57,070 nt of DNA from an uncultured Anaerolineaceae bacterium (GTDB lineage: Bacteria > Chloroflexota > Anaerolineae > Anaerolineales > Anaerolineaceae), in assembly GCA_927443345.1 (NCBI GenBank), contig CAKMKJ010000022.1, forward strand, positions 1 to 57,070, read 5' to 3'. The translations under genes and the position numbers were made by a program. Shown piece after piece: positions 1-8,336 of this stretch. The first letter of the stretch is position 1, and each line of letters starts with the position of its first letter. Below the pieces are notes generated by a model that saw only the letters and a program-made list of their open reading frames with translations, searched no databases and had not been told where the DNA came from.

Positions 1-1060
1 GGCCGATTCCTTGACCGATATTGGTTACCGACATGAGGATGGCGAACATGGAAGCCGCAATGGCCGGACTGGTATATTTCATTGCCAGGGCAAAGTAAAT
101 AGATTGAGACATTCCATAAGCTAAACCAAAGAAGACCGCCACAGCCCACATCAGTGGTTTGGCGCCGATAAACGCCAGAAGCAGCATTGCAGGAATTACC
201 ATAAGTACCGATGCCCACAACGCAGATTTGTCTCCGAGCTTGTCTTTCACAAAACCACCGATGAATGCGCCAGCCACACAACCTAAACCCCACACGGTGG
301 TAATCAAACCAGCGGTACTGAGATCAATATTAAACCGCTCTGTAAGCGCCGGGTTCATTAACTGATTTGCACCAACGATCACCAAAAATATAACCAACCC
401 CGCCCCGGCAGCCGCGATAACTTGTGCGTTTTTGAATGCCTTGAAGGCAGCCCAATTGAAACGCAATCCCTGCGCACGGCCGGTATCTTTGATGAAAAAA
501 AGCAGCGGGATTGGAACGAGGGTGAGTATTGCCAGGAAGTAAAACACAGCAGGCCAATTGAGGTATTGAGCAATAAAACCTGCAGCCGAAGCAGCTACGA
601 TCACACCCACTGATCGACCGCCGACCATGAAGCCCTGCAAGATTCCCCGTTCATTGTCAGGCGTAATATCCAGAGCCAAACCATCCGTACAGGTGTCGTA
701 GAAAGCCATACCCAATTGCAGCAAGAAAGCCAACAAGACAAAACCCCAATAATTGTTGGTGGGGTTGATCTGCGCCACAATCAAGAGACAGATGGTCTGA
801 ACAGCCAGGCCCATAAAAATATAAGGTTTGCGGTGACCGAGACCCAAGAAGTTGAATCGGTCGCTGAGCATGCCAAACAGAATTTTGATTACAAAGGGGA
901 TTAAAGCGATGGTGGAAAAAATCCCCACCTTGCCCATGTCAAAACCACTTCCCATCAAGTAGAGGGCATTGACCGAAGCGAAATACCCTAAAATCGTACC
1001 CTGTGTAAAATAAAGCAGAGCAAACATCGAAAAACGCAGTACTTTGCTTTGGGGTTTCAT
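1..1060 (-). CDS. MFS transporter, C-terminally cut by window edge
   Basis: The reading frame opens at the ATG at 1060 and runs off the left edge without a stop, giving 353 codons. The product starts MKPQSKVLRFSMFALLYFTQ and is almost entirely hydrophobic helices, with a short basic turn GMLSDRF after the second helix that matches the MFS loop 2-3 signature. The opening residues, with FTQG and the later CTDGLALD stretch, resemble the AmpG/PAT (acetyl-CoA or muropeptide) branch of the MFS rather than drug exporters. It would sit in the cytoplasmic membrane; the substrate cannot be told. The dehydrogenase at 1145 lies upstream on the same strand with an 84-base gap, so the two may be cotranscribed. 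The family call is firm; the AmpG-like sub-assignment is tentative. Confidence 0.85.
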   Translation of the reverse strand, partial: MKPQSKVLRFSMFALLYFTQGTILGYFASVNALYLMGSGFDMGKVGIFSTIALIPFVIKILFGMLSDRFNFLGLGHRKPYIFMGLAVQTICLLIVAQINPTNNYWGFVLLAFLLQLGMAFYDTCTDGLALDITPDNERGILQGFMVGGRSVGVIVAASAAGFIAQYLNWPAVFYFLAILTLVPIPLLFFIKDTGRAQGLRFNWAAFKAFKNAQVIAAAGAGLVIFLVIVGANQLMNPALTERFNIDLSTAGLITTVWGLGCVAGAFIGGFVKDKLGDKSALWASVLMVIPAMLLLAFIGAKPLMWAVAVFFGLAYGMSQSIYFALAMKYTSPAIAASMFAILMSVTNIGQGIG

Positions 1061-1144
1061 GGCGCATCCTGTAAATCTGGATTTTTGAAGCTGTTTATGT
1101 CCAATTATACAGGATGCGTCAACTATTGAAGTTATCGTTTTAGA

Positions 1145-1972
1145 TTAACAGCGCAAAGGATTGTTGCCCGCAATAACAAGCGGATCTTCCAATTTGGCGC
1201 GCGCTGCACTCCAGCGCTTGGCGACGTACTTCGTGGCAATTGATTGGGGCACAAGACTGCTGATGGCATGAATCCACTGGTTGATCCAACCGGGAATGAC
1301 CATAAACCGACCCCTCAGAGCAGCCTTCATCGTAATTCGGGCGACATCCTCCGGGTTCATGCTGGTCGCCAGTGCCCAAAAACCCTGGGCAAACATGGAG
1401 CGCATACATTCAACCGTGGTGGGCATGCCCGATGGACAAAGCGCGGTGACACTGCCAAAAGTTTTTATTTCTTCGCGCAATGCCCGAGAAAAATCCAGCA
1501 GGAATCGCTTACTGGCTGCATAAGTCGCCTTGAAAGGCATGGCGTAAAAAGATGCCATACTGCACACATTAATCAACCTGAATTGTTGATCAGGGTCGCG
1601 CAACGGCAAGATGCCGTGGGTAACATCCATGGTGGCCAGAATGTTGATCTGTAAGATCTTGAGTATCTGGGCGCGATTACGTTCAAGAAAACCGCCTTCA
1701 TTATCCAAACCGGCCACGTTGATCAAGCCCCAGAACCTGTACCCTTCTGCTTTAAATCCGGCAAGGAGTTTTTCTCTGGCACTATCATCCGCCAGGTCAC
1801 AGGGCTGGTAAACGACACTAATGTTAAATTTTTCAGCCAACCTGCCGGCAAAAGAAGCGCCCTCGAGAGCCCGGTCGGTAAGCAGAAGATCATATCCACG
1901 GCGAGCAGCCTCAAGCACAAAAGCGCTTCCAAGCCCGCCGGTGGCGCCGGTAATCATCAAAAAACTTTTCAT
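1145..1972 (-). CDS. Short-chain dehydrogenase/reductase (SDR)
   Basis: A 275-residue classical SDR. The N-terminus carries the dinucleotide-binding glycine motif TGATGGLG (residues 8-15), then the NVAG structural motif near residue 86 and a YAASK catalytic Tyr-x3-Lys near residue 151, preceded by a conserved Ser in the CSMAS stretch. It is an NAD(P)H-dependent oxidoreductase; substrate unknown. The start is set by AGGAG just upstream of the ATG at 1972. Its promoter faces away from a second SDR at 2124, and both promoters are flanked by TetR-type operator-like repeats, so it is probably co-regulated with that gene by the TetR protein at 3005. The C-terminus (WINQWIHAISSLVPQSIATKYVAKRW) resembles fatty-acid or steroid-type SDRs. 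Confidence 0.9.
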   Translation of the reverse strand: MKSFLMITGATGGLGSAFVLEAARRGYDLLLTDRALEGASFAGRLAEKFNISVVYQPCDLADDSAREKLLAGFKAEGYRFWGLINVAGLDNEGGFLERNRAQILKILQINILATMDVTHGILPLRDPDQQFRLINVCSMASFYAMPFKATYAASKRFLLDFSRALREEIKTFGSVTALCPSGMPTTVECMRSMFAQGFWALATSMNPEDVARITMKAALRGRFMVIPGWINQWIHAISSLVPQSIATKYVAKRWSAARAKLEDPLVIAGNNPLRC

Positions 1973-2123
1973 TACAATCTCCTATCAAAAGATTCAATCA
2001 GTTGATTAAGTCTACATAATAACTAACGATTTGTCAATCCTTTGATTCAATCAGTTGTTTGAATTATATTGACAAATCAGCGGTTTGAATTAAAATGAAA
2101 TGGAATAACAGGAGTTAAATCGT
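1973..2123. promoter_or_regulatory. Divergent promoter region with three TetR-type operator-like sites
   Basis: Two promoters face away from each other. Minus strand: -35 TTGACA at 2037-2032 and -10 TAGACT at 2014-2009, 17 bp apart, for the SDR at 1145-1972. Plus strand: -35 TTGACA at 2069-2074 and -10 TAAAAT at 2091-2096, 16 bp apart, for the SDR at 2124. Three related imperfect palindromes built on TTCAATCAG/TTGTTTGAA lie at about 1992-2009, 2045-2062 and 2074-2090. The first lies just downstream of the minus -10, the second sits between the two -35 elements, and the third fills the plus spacer. Occupancy would block both promoters. The natural binder is the TetR protein at 3005; this is inferred, not shown. 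Confidence 0.7.
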
Positions 2124-3002
2124 ATGGACTTAAAAAACAAAGCTATTGTGATCACCGGCGCCACCGCCGGTATTGGTTTTCAAACCGCCCTGGATGCTGC
2201 GCACGCGGGTGCTTTTGTGATCGGGGTAGGCAGAAACCCGCAACGCTGCGAGGAAGCTCGCCAAAAAATATCCACCCTCTCTCCAGACGCCACTGTCATT
2301 TTTTTGACTGCCAACCTAGCTTCGCAGAAACAAATCCACAGCCTGGCAGAACAGATTCAACAAACCTTGGCTGACCACCATCTGAATGCTCTGGATGTGT
2401 TGGTGAATAACGCGGGCATGTATATGGGCAAGAAAATATTCACAGAGGACGGCATCGAAACCACCTTTGCGGTCAATCACCTGGCGCCGTTCTTGTTGAC
2501 CCACCTGCTGCTGCCTTTGCTTTCAAAATCTTCAAGCGGACGGGTGATCACCGTCAGTTCAGATTCGCACTACCGCACTTCGTTCATCCCTGAAAAAGCC
2601 AAAAATCCAGGCTTGTTCTTTGGCTTGATGGCTTATAAAGTCTCAAAGCTTAGCAACATCCTTTTCAGCTATGAGTTTAACCGCCTTCACGCCGATGCCT
2701 CCGTGCATGCTTTTGCGGTTGACCCTGGCCTGGTTAATACTGACATAGGCATGAAAGAAACCGGCAGATTGGCCAGCCTGGTCTGGCGCAGCCGCAAGAA
2801 CCTGGGGGTCTCGCCTGAGGTACCTTCAAAAACCATCCTTTTTCTGGCGGGGGAGCCCGCCGTCTCAAAATCCACAGATATATACTGGCATCTTTGCAAA
2901 CCCAAACAACCCAGCCAGAACGCCACAAACCCTGCTCTGGCCAAGCGGTTGTGGAAGGAATCCTGCAAATTAACCGGGCTTTCGTTACCAGAAGGATATT
3001 AA
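2124..3002 (+). CDS. Short-chain dehydrogenase/reductase, retinol-dehydrogenase-like
   Basis: A 292-residue SDR with TGATAGIG at residues 12-19, NNAG near 93-96 and the catalytic YKVSK near 171. The extended form, with long LPLLSKSSSGRVITVSSDSH and HPG/DPG-type (VDPGLVNTDIG) segments, matches the broad retinol dehydrogenase/WW-oxidoreductase-like group of NADP-dependent reductases. The substrate is not predictable. AGGAG at 2110-2114 precedes the ATG. The stop codon is two bases before the TetR gene's ATG, so the two form a tight operon, and the gene is probably repressed by that TetR protein. It is paralogous in fold, but not closely similar, to the divergent SDR at 1145. Confidence 0.9.
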   Translation: MDLKNKAIVITGATAGIGFQTALDAAHAGAFVIGVGRNPQRCEEARQKISTLSPDATVIFLTANLASQKQIHSLAEQIQQTLADHHLNALDVLVNNAGMYMGKKIFTEDGIETTFAVNHLAPFLLTHLLLPLLSKSSSGRVITVSSDSHYRTSFIPEKAKNPGLFFGLMAYKVSKLSNILFSYEFNRLHADASVHAFAVDPGLVNTDIGMKETGRLASLVWRSRKNLGVSPEVPSKTILFLAGEPAVSKSTDIYWHLCKPKQPSQNATNPALAKRLWKESCKLTGLSLPEGY

Positions 3003-3004
3003 AG

Positions 3005-3580
3005 ATGTCAAATGATACCGTCGAACTAAAGATCATTGAAGCTGCTATCGAGTGTATTGAAGAATTTGGCTTAAAAGGCGCGACCAACCGCCGCATCGCA
3101 GTAAAAGCTGGCGTTAATCTAGCCGCCATTAATTATTATTTTCGCAGCAAAGAGAATTTAATCGAAAGAGTCATGGAAACCACGCTTAACAACGCGTTTG
3201 ACTGGGAAGAGATTCAAGCTTTGCCCGGAAACACAGCCAACGAACGCTGCATTGCGATTTTCGAAGATTTACTCAAAGGGGGGTGTAACTATCCTGGAAT
3301 CACTCGGGCTCATTTTTACGAACTGACCACTGACGGAAATTACGATTCTCTAATTGTCAAAAAGTATTCTGTTTTTATTAAGAGCCTTAGTGATGACCTT
3401 TTTCAACGGGGTACGGCGCTCACCCGCGAACAACTCAATCTTGCCGTTTCTCAAATCTCATATGCCTGCTTAATGGCTATTCTGACACCCAAGCTCAATG
3501 AACAAGGCCTGGGATTGGATTTCTGCCATCCTGAAACACGGCACCAGTTTGTGACCAGCCTGGTTGAAAAACTACTTTAG
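3005..3580 (+). CDS. TetR/AcrR-family transcriptional regulator
   Basis: A 191-residue one-domain-plus-ligand-domain regulator. The N-terminal helix-turn-helix reads IIEAAIECIEEFGLKGATNR followed by RIAVKAGVNLAAINYYF, the usual TetR signature at residues 9-45. The remaining all-helical part would bind a small ligand and dimerise. An upstream in-frame extension exists, but AAGGA at 2992-2996 sits eight bases before the ATG at 3005, and the HTH then starts at the usual distance from the N-terminus. It is cotranscribed with the SDR ending at 3002. It is likely to autoregulate through the palindromes between 1990 and 2092. The inducer is unknown. Confidence 0.9.
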   Translation: MSNDTVELKIIEAAIECIEEFGLKGATNRRIAVKAGVNLAAINYYFRSKENLIERVMETTLNNAFDWEEIQALPGNTANERCIAIFEDLLKGGCNYPGITRAHFYELTTDGNYDSLIVKKYSVFIKSLSDDLFQRGTALTREQLNLAVSQISYACLMAILTPKLNEQGLGLDFCHPETRHQFVTSLVEKLL

Positions 3581-3712
3581 TCATCCGCTCAACGTTTTAC
3601 CTAATTTTCATTTATCTTTAGCAATCCTTTATTTGATGCGTCTCTTGGGGATGTATAGGTATTTTTGTGCTGTCTCATTAATTGTTAGGACAGAAACGCG
3701 TCTTTGTACCTG

Positions 3713-4480
3713 CTATCCAAGCTTCACGCAGCGCATTGAAATAGACCCTTGCGTGACTTTTTCACAATAGAATTGCAGCGGTTCATCTGGATCACTGGAA
3801 CCCAAAACATATAGCAACGGCGAATAATGTTCTCCGCTGTTTACTGAAAGCATGGCTGATTTACCGTGTCCATTTAAGCTTATGACCATGTTGTCTTCAC
3901 GCTTCGCAATCCACTGTTTAACCATTTCGTCATATTCAACCGCCCAATCAAATGCAACGTCGCGGAATACGGATTCACGAAGGTTGTGTACAATGTTGCC
4001 GCTTCCCAGAATTAACACACCTTCATCCCGCAAGGGACCCAGCGCCTGCCCGAGAGCGTAATGTGCCTGAAAGTCTAGCATTTGGCCAAGACTGAGCTGC
4101 ACCACAGGGATGTTCGCTGCCGGGTACATGGGGTTTAATACCGACCAGGTTCCGTGATCCAACCCCCACTTCAAATCAACCTCCACATCAGGAAGAATTT
4201 GCTGGATTCGTTCAACCAATTCAAGAGAACCGGGTGCGCGGTATTCAACATCAAACAATTCTTGTGGGAAGCCCCAGAAATCATGAATGGTTTGCGGGTG
4301 ATGATCACCGGTGATGGCGGTTTTCTTGGTCTGCCAGTGCGATGAAATTGATAGAATTGCCTTGGGTTTGGGAATGGATTCGCCGATGTGATGCCAGGTT
4401 CGATTGAATTCGTTTTCTTCGATTGCGTTCAATGGGCTGCCATGACCTATAAAAATCGCAGGAGCGCGTCGATTTATCAT
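3713..4480 (-). CDS. ygiD: DODA-type extradiol aromatic ring-opening dioxygenase (YgiD family)
   Basis: A 255-residue class III extradiol dioxygenase-fold protein, the expected length for YgiD/4,5-DOPA dioxygenase. Motifs are FIGHGSP with His13, SSHW with His48, the LDHGTW stretch around 108-112, and GSGNIVHNL with His165; His13, His48 and a C-terminal EHYSPL His are candidate metal ligands. Known relatives use Fe(II) or Zn(II) and open catechol rings such as L-DOPA; the physiological substrate in most bacteria is not known. It is cytosolic, with no signal peptide. It converges on the TetR gene across 130 bases that hold no recognisable gene. No operon partner is evident. Confidence 0.9.
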   Translation of the reverse strand: MINRRAPAIFIGHGSPLNAIEENEFNRTWHHIGESIPKPKAILSISSHWQTKKTAITGDHHPQTIHDFWGFPQELFDVEYRAPGSLELVERIQQILPDVEVDLKWGLDHGTWSVLNPMYPAANIPVVQLSLGQMLDFQAHYALGQALGPLRDEGVLILGSGNIVHNLRESVFRDVAFDWAVEYDEMVKQWIAKREDNMVISLNGHGKSAMLSVNSGEHYSPLLYVLGSSDPDEPLQFYCEKVTQGSISMRCVKLG

Positions 4481-4641
4481 AGCCTTAAGCCTCTATTCGC
4501 ACCTTAATAAAAACACCATTAATCTAATTTGTACTACATATAATACAATGAAATTGTACTAATGAAACTAGCAACTCTTTAGAATCGCAAACGATTTTTC
4601 CGCATTCCTTCAAGAAGGATATTTGGAAATCGACTGATATT

Positions 4642-4664
4642 AATTGTTTCTAGAAAAAATTATT
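4642..4664. repeat. AT-rich palindrome (family B, copy 1)
   Basis: AATTGTTTCTAGAAAAAATT, a degenerate copy of the CTAG-centred palindrome at 15312. It overlaps the stop codon of the RlmI-like gene. Confidence 0.55.
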
Positions 4665-5670
4665 TCTTACGCTTAACCTTGAGCACCACAATTTTCGTCG
4701 GGTGGTTAAATGGCGCGGGGTCAATTGGAGGGCTTCCCAATTTAGTTTCAGGATAACCAGTGATGTCTTCTGGCACGGGGATTACCTCCTCAATATCAAC
4801 AAAACCATCTTGTCCAAGCGCTTCAAGTGAATGCATGTATTCGGTCCCGGCGAGAAAAAGCGAATTATTTATGGCAATAATGCGTCCTCCATCACGCAGC
4901 AAAGGGCGCACCTTGTTCACCAATCGGTGGCTCTCTTTGGCTTGATCCACCATGCCTTTTTCCGTCACCGAGAAAAAGGGCGGATCGAGGATGACCATAT
5001 CAAAAAGTGCGCCGCTGCGTTTGAGCTGCCCGATGCCGACAAAGAAATCCACGGCCGCCAATTTCATTTTTCCCAGGTCAAGCCGGTTGAGCATGGCTGA
5101 ACGTCTGGCCATGTCAAGAAATTTACGGTTGCGGTCTAGCTGAAAAACACTTGCTGCGCCGCCAGCCAGTGCCGCTAACCCCAGGCTGCCGGTGTAGGCA
5201 AAAGTATTGAGCACTTCAAGACCAGCTGAATGCTCCGTAATCCATTTGCGCAGGTTGCGGGTGTCGAGGTAAAAACTGGCATCCTGGTTGAGTTTCAAAT
5301 CCAGTGCATACTTGATACCGTGTTCAAGAATACTTACATCCAAGTGACTTCCAAATGTGATCAGGCCGTTGCGCAAGTCTTTATCGCGCGCGTTGTGATG
5401 TTTGACCAGCACGCATTTAATCCAGGGGAGGGCTTCAAGATAAATATCCCTCGCCAATTGAGTGATAATGATGGACTCTTCTTCATTTTCAGCGTGGCTG
5501 AAAAGCACCAATGTGCTGCCGTAGAGGTCTGCCATAAGATCGCGAGAACCTTCGTAAAATCCATTGAATAGACGGATGGCGCAATCGTGCCCGGGCGTGA
5601 TCATCGGCTGCCTTTTATTTAAGGCACTAAGTAATAATTCTTGAATGGACGTTTCGATTTCATCAGACAT
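4660..5670 (-). CDS. Class I SAM-dependent rRNA methyltransferase, RlmI-like
   Basis: The C-terminal two thirds is a Rossmann methyltransferase: NTFAYTG (SAM motif I), FQLDRNRKFLDMA (acidic motif II) and VILDPPFF (motif IV). The stretch YALDLKLNQDASFYLDTRNL before it is typical of the RlmI/RlmK family that makes 5-methylcytosine in 23S rRNA. A PUA domain is not obvious at the N-terminus, so the exact target is uncertain. I place the start at the ATG at 5670 (336 residues): a -10-like TACAAT lies seven bases upstream with no Shine-Dalgarno, which suggests a leaderless message. An alternative ATG at 5730 would add 20 residues. The stop codon lies inside an AT-rich palindrome found at three other places in the window. 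Confidence 0.85.
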   Translation of the reverse strand: MSDEIETSIQELLLSALNKRQPMITPGHDCAIRLFNGFYEGSRDLMADLYGSTLVLFSHAENEEESIIITQLARDIYLEALPWIKCVLVKHHNARDKDLRNGLITFGSHLDVSILEHGIKYALDLKLNQDASFYLDTRNLRKWITEHSAGLEVLNTFAYTGSLGLAALAGGAASVFQLDRNRKFLDMARRSAMLNRLDLGKMKLAAVDFFVGIGQLKRSGALFDMVILDPPFFSVTEKGMVDQAKESHRLVNKVRPLLRDGGRIIAINNSLFLAGTEYMHSLEALGQDGFVDIEEVIPVPEDITGYPETKLGSPPIDPAPFNHPTKIVVLKVKRKK

Positions 5671-5730
5671 GTTATTTATTGTATCGTATTCAGCGTGCGG
5701 CTTGCGGAAATCGAAATATATTGTTGTCAA

Positions 5731-6068
5731 AAAGTCGTTTCACAAACTCAACCTGGTAAAACCGTGCCAAGTATAACTGGAGCGATTTGATTTTCTCCAA
5801 TAAAAATTTTCGGATTTTACAATTAGCATTTATCTGACTCTATTACGCACGCCTGTCTCAACCTGACATGCGAAGAAGCCGCAATTCCGCTGGGGCATAA
5901 CAATTACTTTAGGAAGTAAATGGTATATTTTTCGATCAAAGTAAACCGCTTACCACGCGTGTGGATCAATTCATGGATTAACTCAGCCTCACAAAAAACG
6001 TTTATGCAAGACTCCCGTCCGTTTTGAATACGGACGGGAGTCAAAATTTATAATAATAAATGAAACGA
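5731..6068. other. 338-base region without a recognisable gene
   Basis: I see no coding frame with family features here. The stretch holds the upstream region of the methyltransferase gene, then AT-rich sequence, and at 6010-6042 a 13-bp stem hairpin described separately. No tRNA, riboswitch or repeat array is apparent. Confidence 0.6.
6010..6042 (-). terminator. Strong hairpin downstream of GYF-domain gene
   Basis: GACTCCCGTCCGT pairs perfectly with ACGGACGGGAGTC across a seven-base loop. It lies 27 bases past the stop of the gene ending at 6069. There is no T run on either strand, so termination would have to be weak or Rho-assisted, or the hairpin may protect the mRNA end. The stem ends GACTCCCG/CGGGAGTC recur in the hairpin at 18579. 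Confidence 0.5.
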
Positions 6069-6740
6069 TTATTTTCTGTTAAGAATCAGGGTAATTGCCG
6101 AGTCTCTGAAGTTCTTGGCCAGAATGATTTGAATGACCAGCAGCGCAACGCCAGTGACAAAGTTTAAATACGGAACAAGGCACAGCAAGGTCAGAATACA
6201 AAAAGCGGTGGCCAGGCCAGCGCCTTGCATTTTGATTGGCAATGCATGGCGCTGAATATAAGCATTGGTATCACGGACCAAACCAGGGAAAGCCTCGAAA
6301 ATCCAGTACAAATTAAAGAAGGGGATAAACAAAAACCCTACGGCTTTACCGGGTGAGGTGCGGGCGAAGCCATCCTGGATCAACTGCCAATGTCGGTAGA
6401 GTATGATGTAAAACAATACCATTGATGCAATCGCGCTCAGACCAAAAGTCACCAGGCTTCCTGCGAGACAGATCCAGAACCACATGAAGAGATCATTTAG
6501 TTCCTTGATTTCCATCTCGGGGGTCTTATATGAATAAGCATAAGCTGGTGCTGCAACGGGTGCGATGGCGGCTTGAGGTAAAAATTTTACCAACGCAGTT
6601 GTACTGGCAGGCTGCCAGGTGGACATACCTTGCGTCCAGACCAGGGTGGACCCATTAATTTTCTGCTCTGCTACCAACTTGCTGATGACCTCTTCTTCTA
6701 CGGGGCCAACTTGTTGATTTTGAAAACTGTAATACCACAC
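6069..6740 (-). CDS. GYF_2-domain membrane protein, copy A
   Basis: A 223-residue protein. Residues 1-50 (MWYYSFQNQQVGPVEEEVI...TLVWTQGMSTWQP) form a GYF_2/DUF4339 domain, a small bacterial module thought to bind peptides. After a Pro/Ala linker come about four hydrophobic segments (roughly residues 90-120, 140-160, 170-195 and 190-210), so the domain is tethered to the membrane. The segment AFPGLVRDTNAYIQRH, between the second and third helices, aligns with RGLAKEFNEKFDRE in the next gene. It is a tandem paralogue of the gene at 6873-7529 with the same architecture, 132 bases apart. The function is unknown; the family is firm. Confidence 0.8.
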   Translation of the reverse strand: MWYYSFQNQQVGPVEEEVISKLVAEQKINGSTLVWTQGMSTWQPASTTALVKFLPQAAIAPVAAPAYAYSYKTPEMEIKELNDLFMWFWICLAGSLVTFGLSAIASMVLFYIILYRHWQLIQDGFARTSPGKAVGFLFIPFFNLYWIFEAFPGLVRDTNAYIQRHALPIKMQGAGLATAFCILTLLCLVPYLNFVTGVALLVIQIILAKNFRDSAITLILNRK

Positions 6741-6817
6741 GATACCACCTCTTTCTAAGATTGAAATTTTATTGTTTTTAGATATTTAATATACGCACAA
6801 ATACCGGAAAAATGTGC

Positions 6818-6848
6818 AAAAAAGCCTCGGTGATATTTCACCGAGGCT
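6818..6848 (-). terminator. Rho-independent terminator of GYF-domain gene copy B
   Basis: On the minus strand AGCCTCGGTGA pairs perfectly with TCACCGAGGCT over a four-base loop, followed by a run of six T residues (AAAAAA on the plus strand at 6818-6823). It lies 25 bases past the stop at 6873 and separates the two GYF paralogues into independent transcripts. Confidence 0.85.
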
Positions 6849-6872
6849 GATCGAACAATCAAGTATCGAAAA

Positions 6873-7529
6873 CTATTTATGAGACAAAATGACAGCAATG
6901 GCTGCGTTTTTGATTTTGTTGGTGTACATGATCCAGAGTACGAGGAAGGCAATCAATGAAACGCCGAAGGTGATGGGGCTGCCGTAAACACAGATAATCA
7001 TCCAGGTAACCAAATCAAGACTGATTCGCTCACCGGCGATGGCTTCGCGATCAAACTTTTCATTGAATTCCTTGGCTAATCCGCGAAACGCAGGGAAGAA
7101 CCAATATAAATTCCATCCGGGGATGAAGCAGCGTGAAACCATATCATCTGCTGTTCCTCTAACACCTTCGTGCTGAACCAACTGCCAGCTTTTGTACACA
7201 ATAATGATGAACAAAATAGCTGCAGCGATCAAACCAATACCACCCAAGATAATTCCGATCAGGCTGATCCAGAACCAGGTGAACAGTTTTTTGATCTGAG
7301 CAACTTGGGGGTTTTCAACAAATATTGCAGGTGGAACAGTACCGACAGGCGGGGGAGGAATGGATCCCATTAAAGTGCCCAGAGCAGTTTGCGCAATAGG
7401 CTGCCAGGTTGCCATACCAGTTGCCCACACCATGGTGGCGTGGGTGATGGTTCCTGCGGCAATTAGTTTCTTGATCTCTTTTTCGTCTACAGGGCCGACT
7501 TGTTGATTATTAACTGTGTAATACCACAT
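6873..7529 (-). CDS. GYF_2-domain membrane protein, copy B
   Basis: A 218-residue paralogue of the protein at 6069-6740. Its N-terminus MWYYTVNNQQVGPVDEKEIK followed by TMVWATGMATWQP repeats the GYF_2 pattern, including the conserved W, G-P and W-x-P positions. A short proline-rich linker (PPPPVGTVPP) leads to four hydrophobic segments. AGGAG lies near the ATG at 7529. The gene ends in a strong terminator, so it is transcribed separately from copy A. No enzymatic motif is visible. The pair is best explained by tandem duplication. Confidence 0.8.
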   Translation of the reverse strand: MWYYTVNNQQVGPVDEKEIKKLIAAGTITHATMVWATGMATWQPIAQTALGTLMGSIPPPPVGTVPPAIFVENPQVAQIKKLFTWFWISLIGIILGGIGLIAAAILFIIIVYKSWQLVQHEGVRGTADDMVSRCFIPGWNLYWFFPAFRGLAKEFNEKFDREAIAGERISLDLVTWMIICVYGSPITFGVSLIAFLVLWIMYTNKIKNAAIAVILSHK

Positions 7530-7622
7530 AAGCCTCTCCTTGGGTTTCCCCTGAATAGATAGTGAATAATTAGTTATTATTATACGATTTAAAATGCGAA
7601 TAGTTCAACTTTTAATCAAACA

Positions 7623-8120
7623 TTAACTAATTTTCTCAAATTTGCTGGCAGGAACGCCGCAAATCGGGCATTTTTCTGGTGCCGTGCGGGCGTGTGTATA
7701 TCCGCAGACGGGACAGATGTAATAGTCATAGGTTTCGCCTGGTTTGCCAAGAGTCTCAAGCGCTTCTCTGTAAAGCATTTCGTGAATTTTTTCTACTTCG
7801 TTCGCCCAGGTAAAACTCCTGAGCGCTTTGGCATCACCCTCTTCTTCAGCGTCTTTAATAAAGGCGGGGTACATTTCTGAATTTTCGTAATGTTCACCTT
7901 CAATGGCTGCTTTAAGATTTTCTTCGGTGCTTTTTACTTCACCGGCGGTGCGGAAGTGCGTGAGGGCATGCACGGTTTCAGCATGTGCTGCAGCACGGAA
8001 GAGACGGGCTACCTGGGCATAGCCGTCATCATCAGCTTTTTTGGCAAATGCTAAATACTTGCGATTAGCCTGGCTTTCTCCAGCGAAAGCAGCCATCAGA
8101 TCATCATACGATTTGGTCAT
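7623..8120 (-). CDS. Rubrerythrin
   Basis: A 165-residue rubrerythrin. The N-terminal ferritin-like four-helix bundle has the di-iron ligand pattern (ESQANRKY, AETVH, EGEHYENSEMYPAF, ANEVEKIHEMLY), and the C-terminal rubredoxin-like knuckle has CPVCG and CPICG at about residues 135-157. The protein reduces hydrogen peroxide with electrons from NAD(P)H through rubredoxin, in the cytosol, and is typical of anaerobes and microaerophiles. AAGGAG precedes the ATG at 8120. It faces away from the GntR-led operon starting at 8337 across an AT-rich promoter region. Its presence suggests an anaerobic or oxygen-sensitive host. Confidence 0.95.
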   Translation of the reverse strand: MTKSYDDLMAAFAGESQANRKYLAFAKKADDDGYAQVARLFRAAAHAETVHALTHFRTAGEVKSTEENLKAAIEGEHYENSEMYPAFIKDAEEEGDAKALRSFTWANEVEKIHEMLYREALETLGKPGETYDYYICPVCGYTHARTAPEKCPICGVPASKFEKIS

Positions 8121-8238
8121 GATTTTCTCCTTGTTTGTGTAATTTTAATAATTTCATTTCAATTTGAATATTATTATTTTAACTTATAAATTGGGGAATT
8201 TGGGTATCCAAACTCTTGATATATATTAAAAATTCCTC

Positions 8239-8283
8239 TTGACAATTAAATATACAATGATACAATAATACAAAGATACAATT
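8239..8283 (+). promoter_or_regulatory. Promoter with four tandem 8-bp repeats upstream of gntR-type gene
   Basis: TTGACA at 8239-8244 and TACAAT at 8261-8266 form a 16-bp-spaced promoter. The -10 element is inside four head-to-tail 8-mers: ATACAATG (8252), ATACAATA (8260), ATACAAAG (8268) and ATACAATT (8276). The last two lie in the region where transcription would start. This is a likely binding platform for the GntR protein encoded immediately downstream, although known YtrA operators are inverted rather than direct repeats. Confidence 0.65.
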
Positions 8284-8336
8284 TAAATAAATCGGAAGTT
8301 GTGTCAATTTAATGAAATGTGTCGGGAGGATCGAAT

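Noticed and set aside
8252-8283. CRISPR-like short tandem array
   Set aside because: The units are 8 bp with no spacers, so this is not a CRISPR array; it is listed as promoter repeats.
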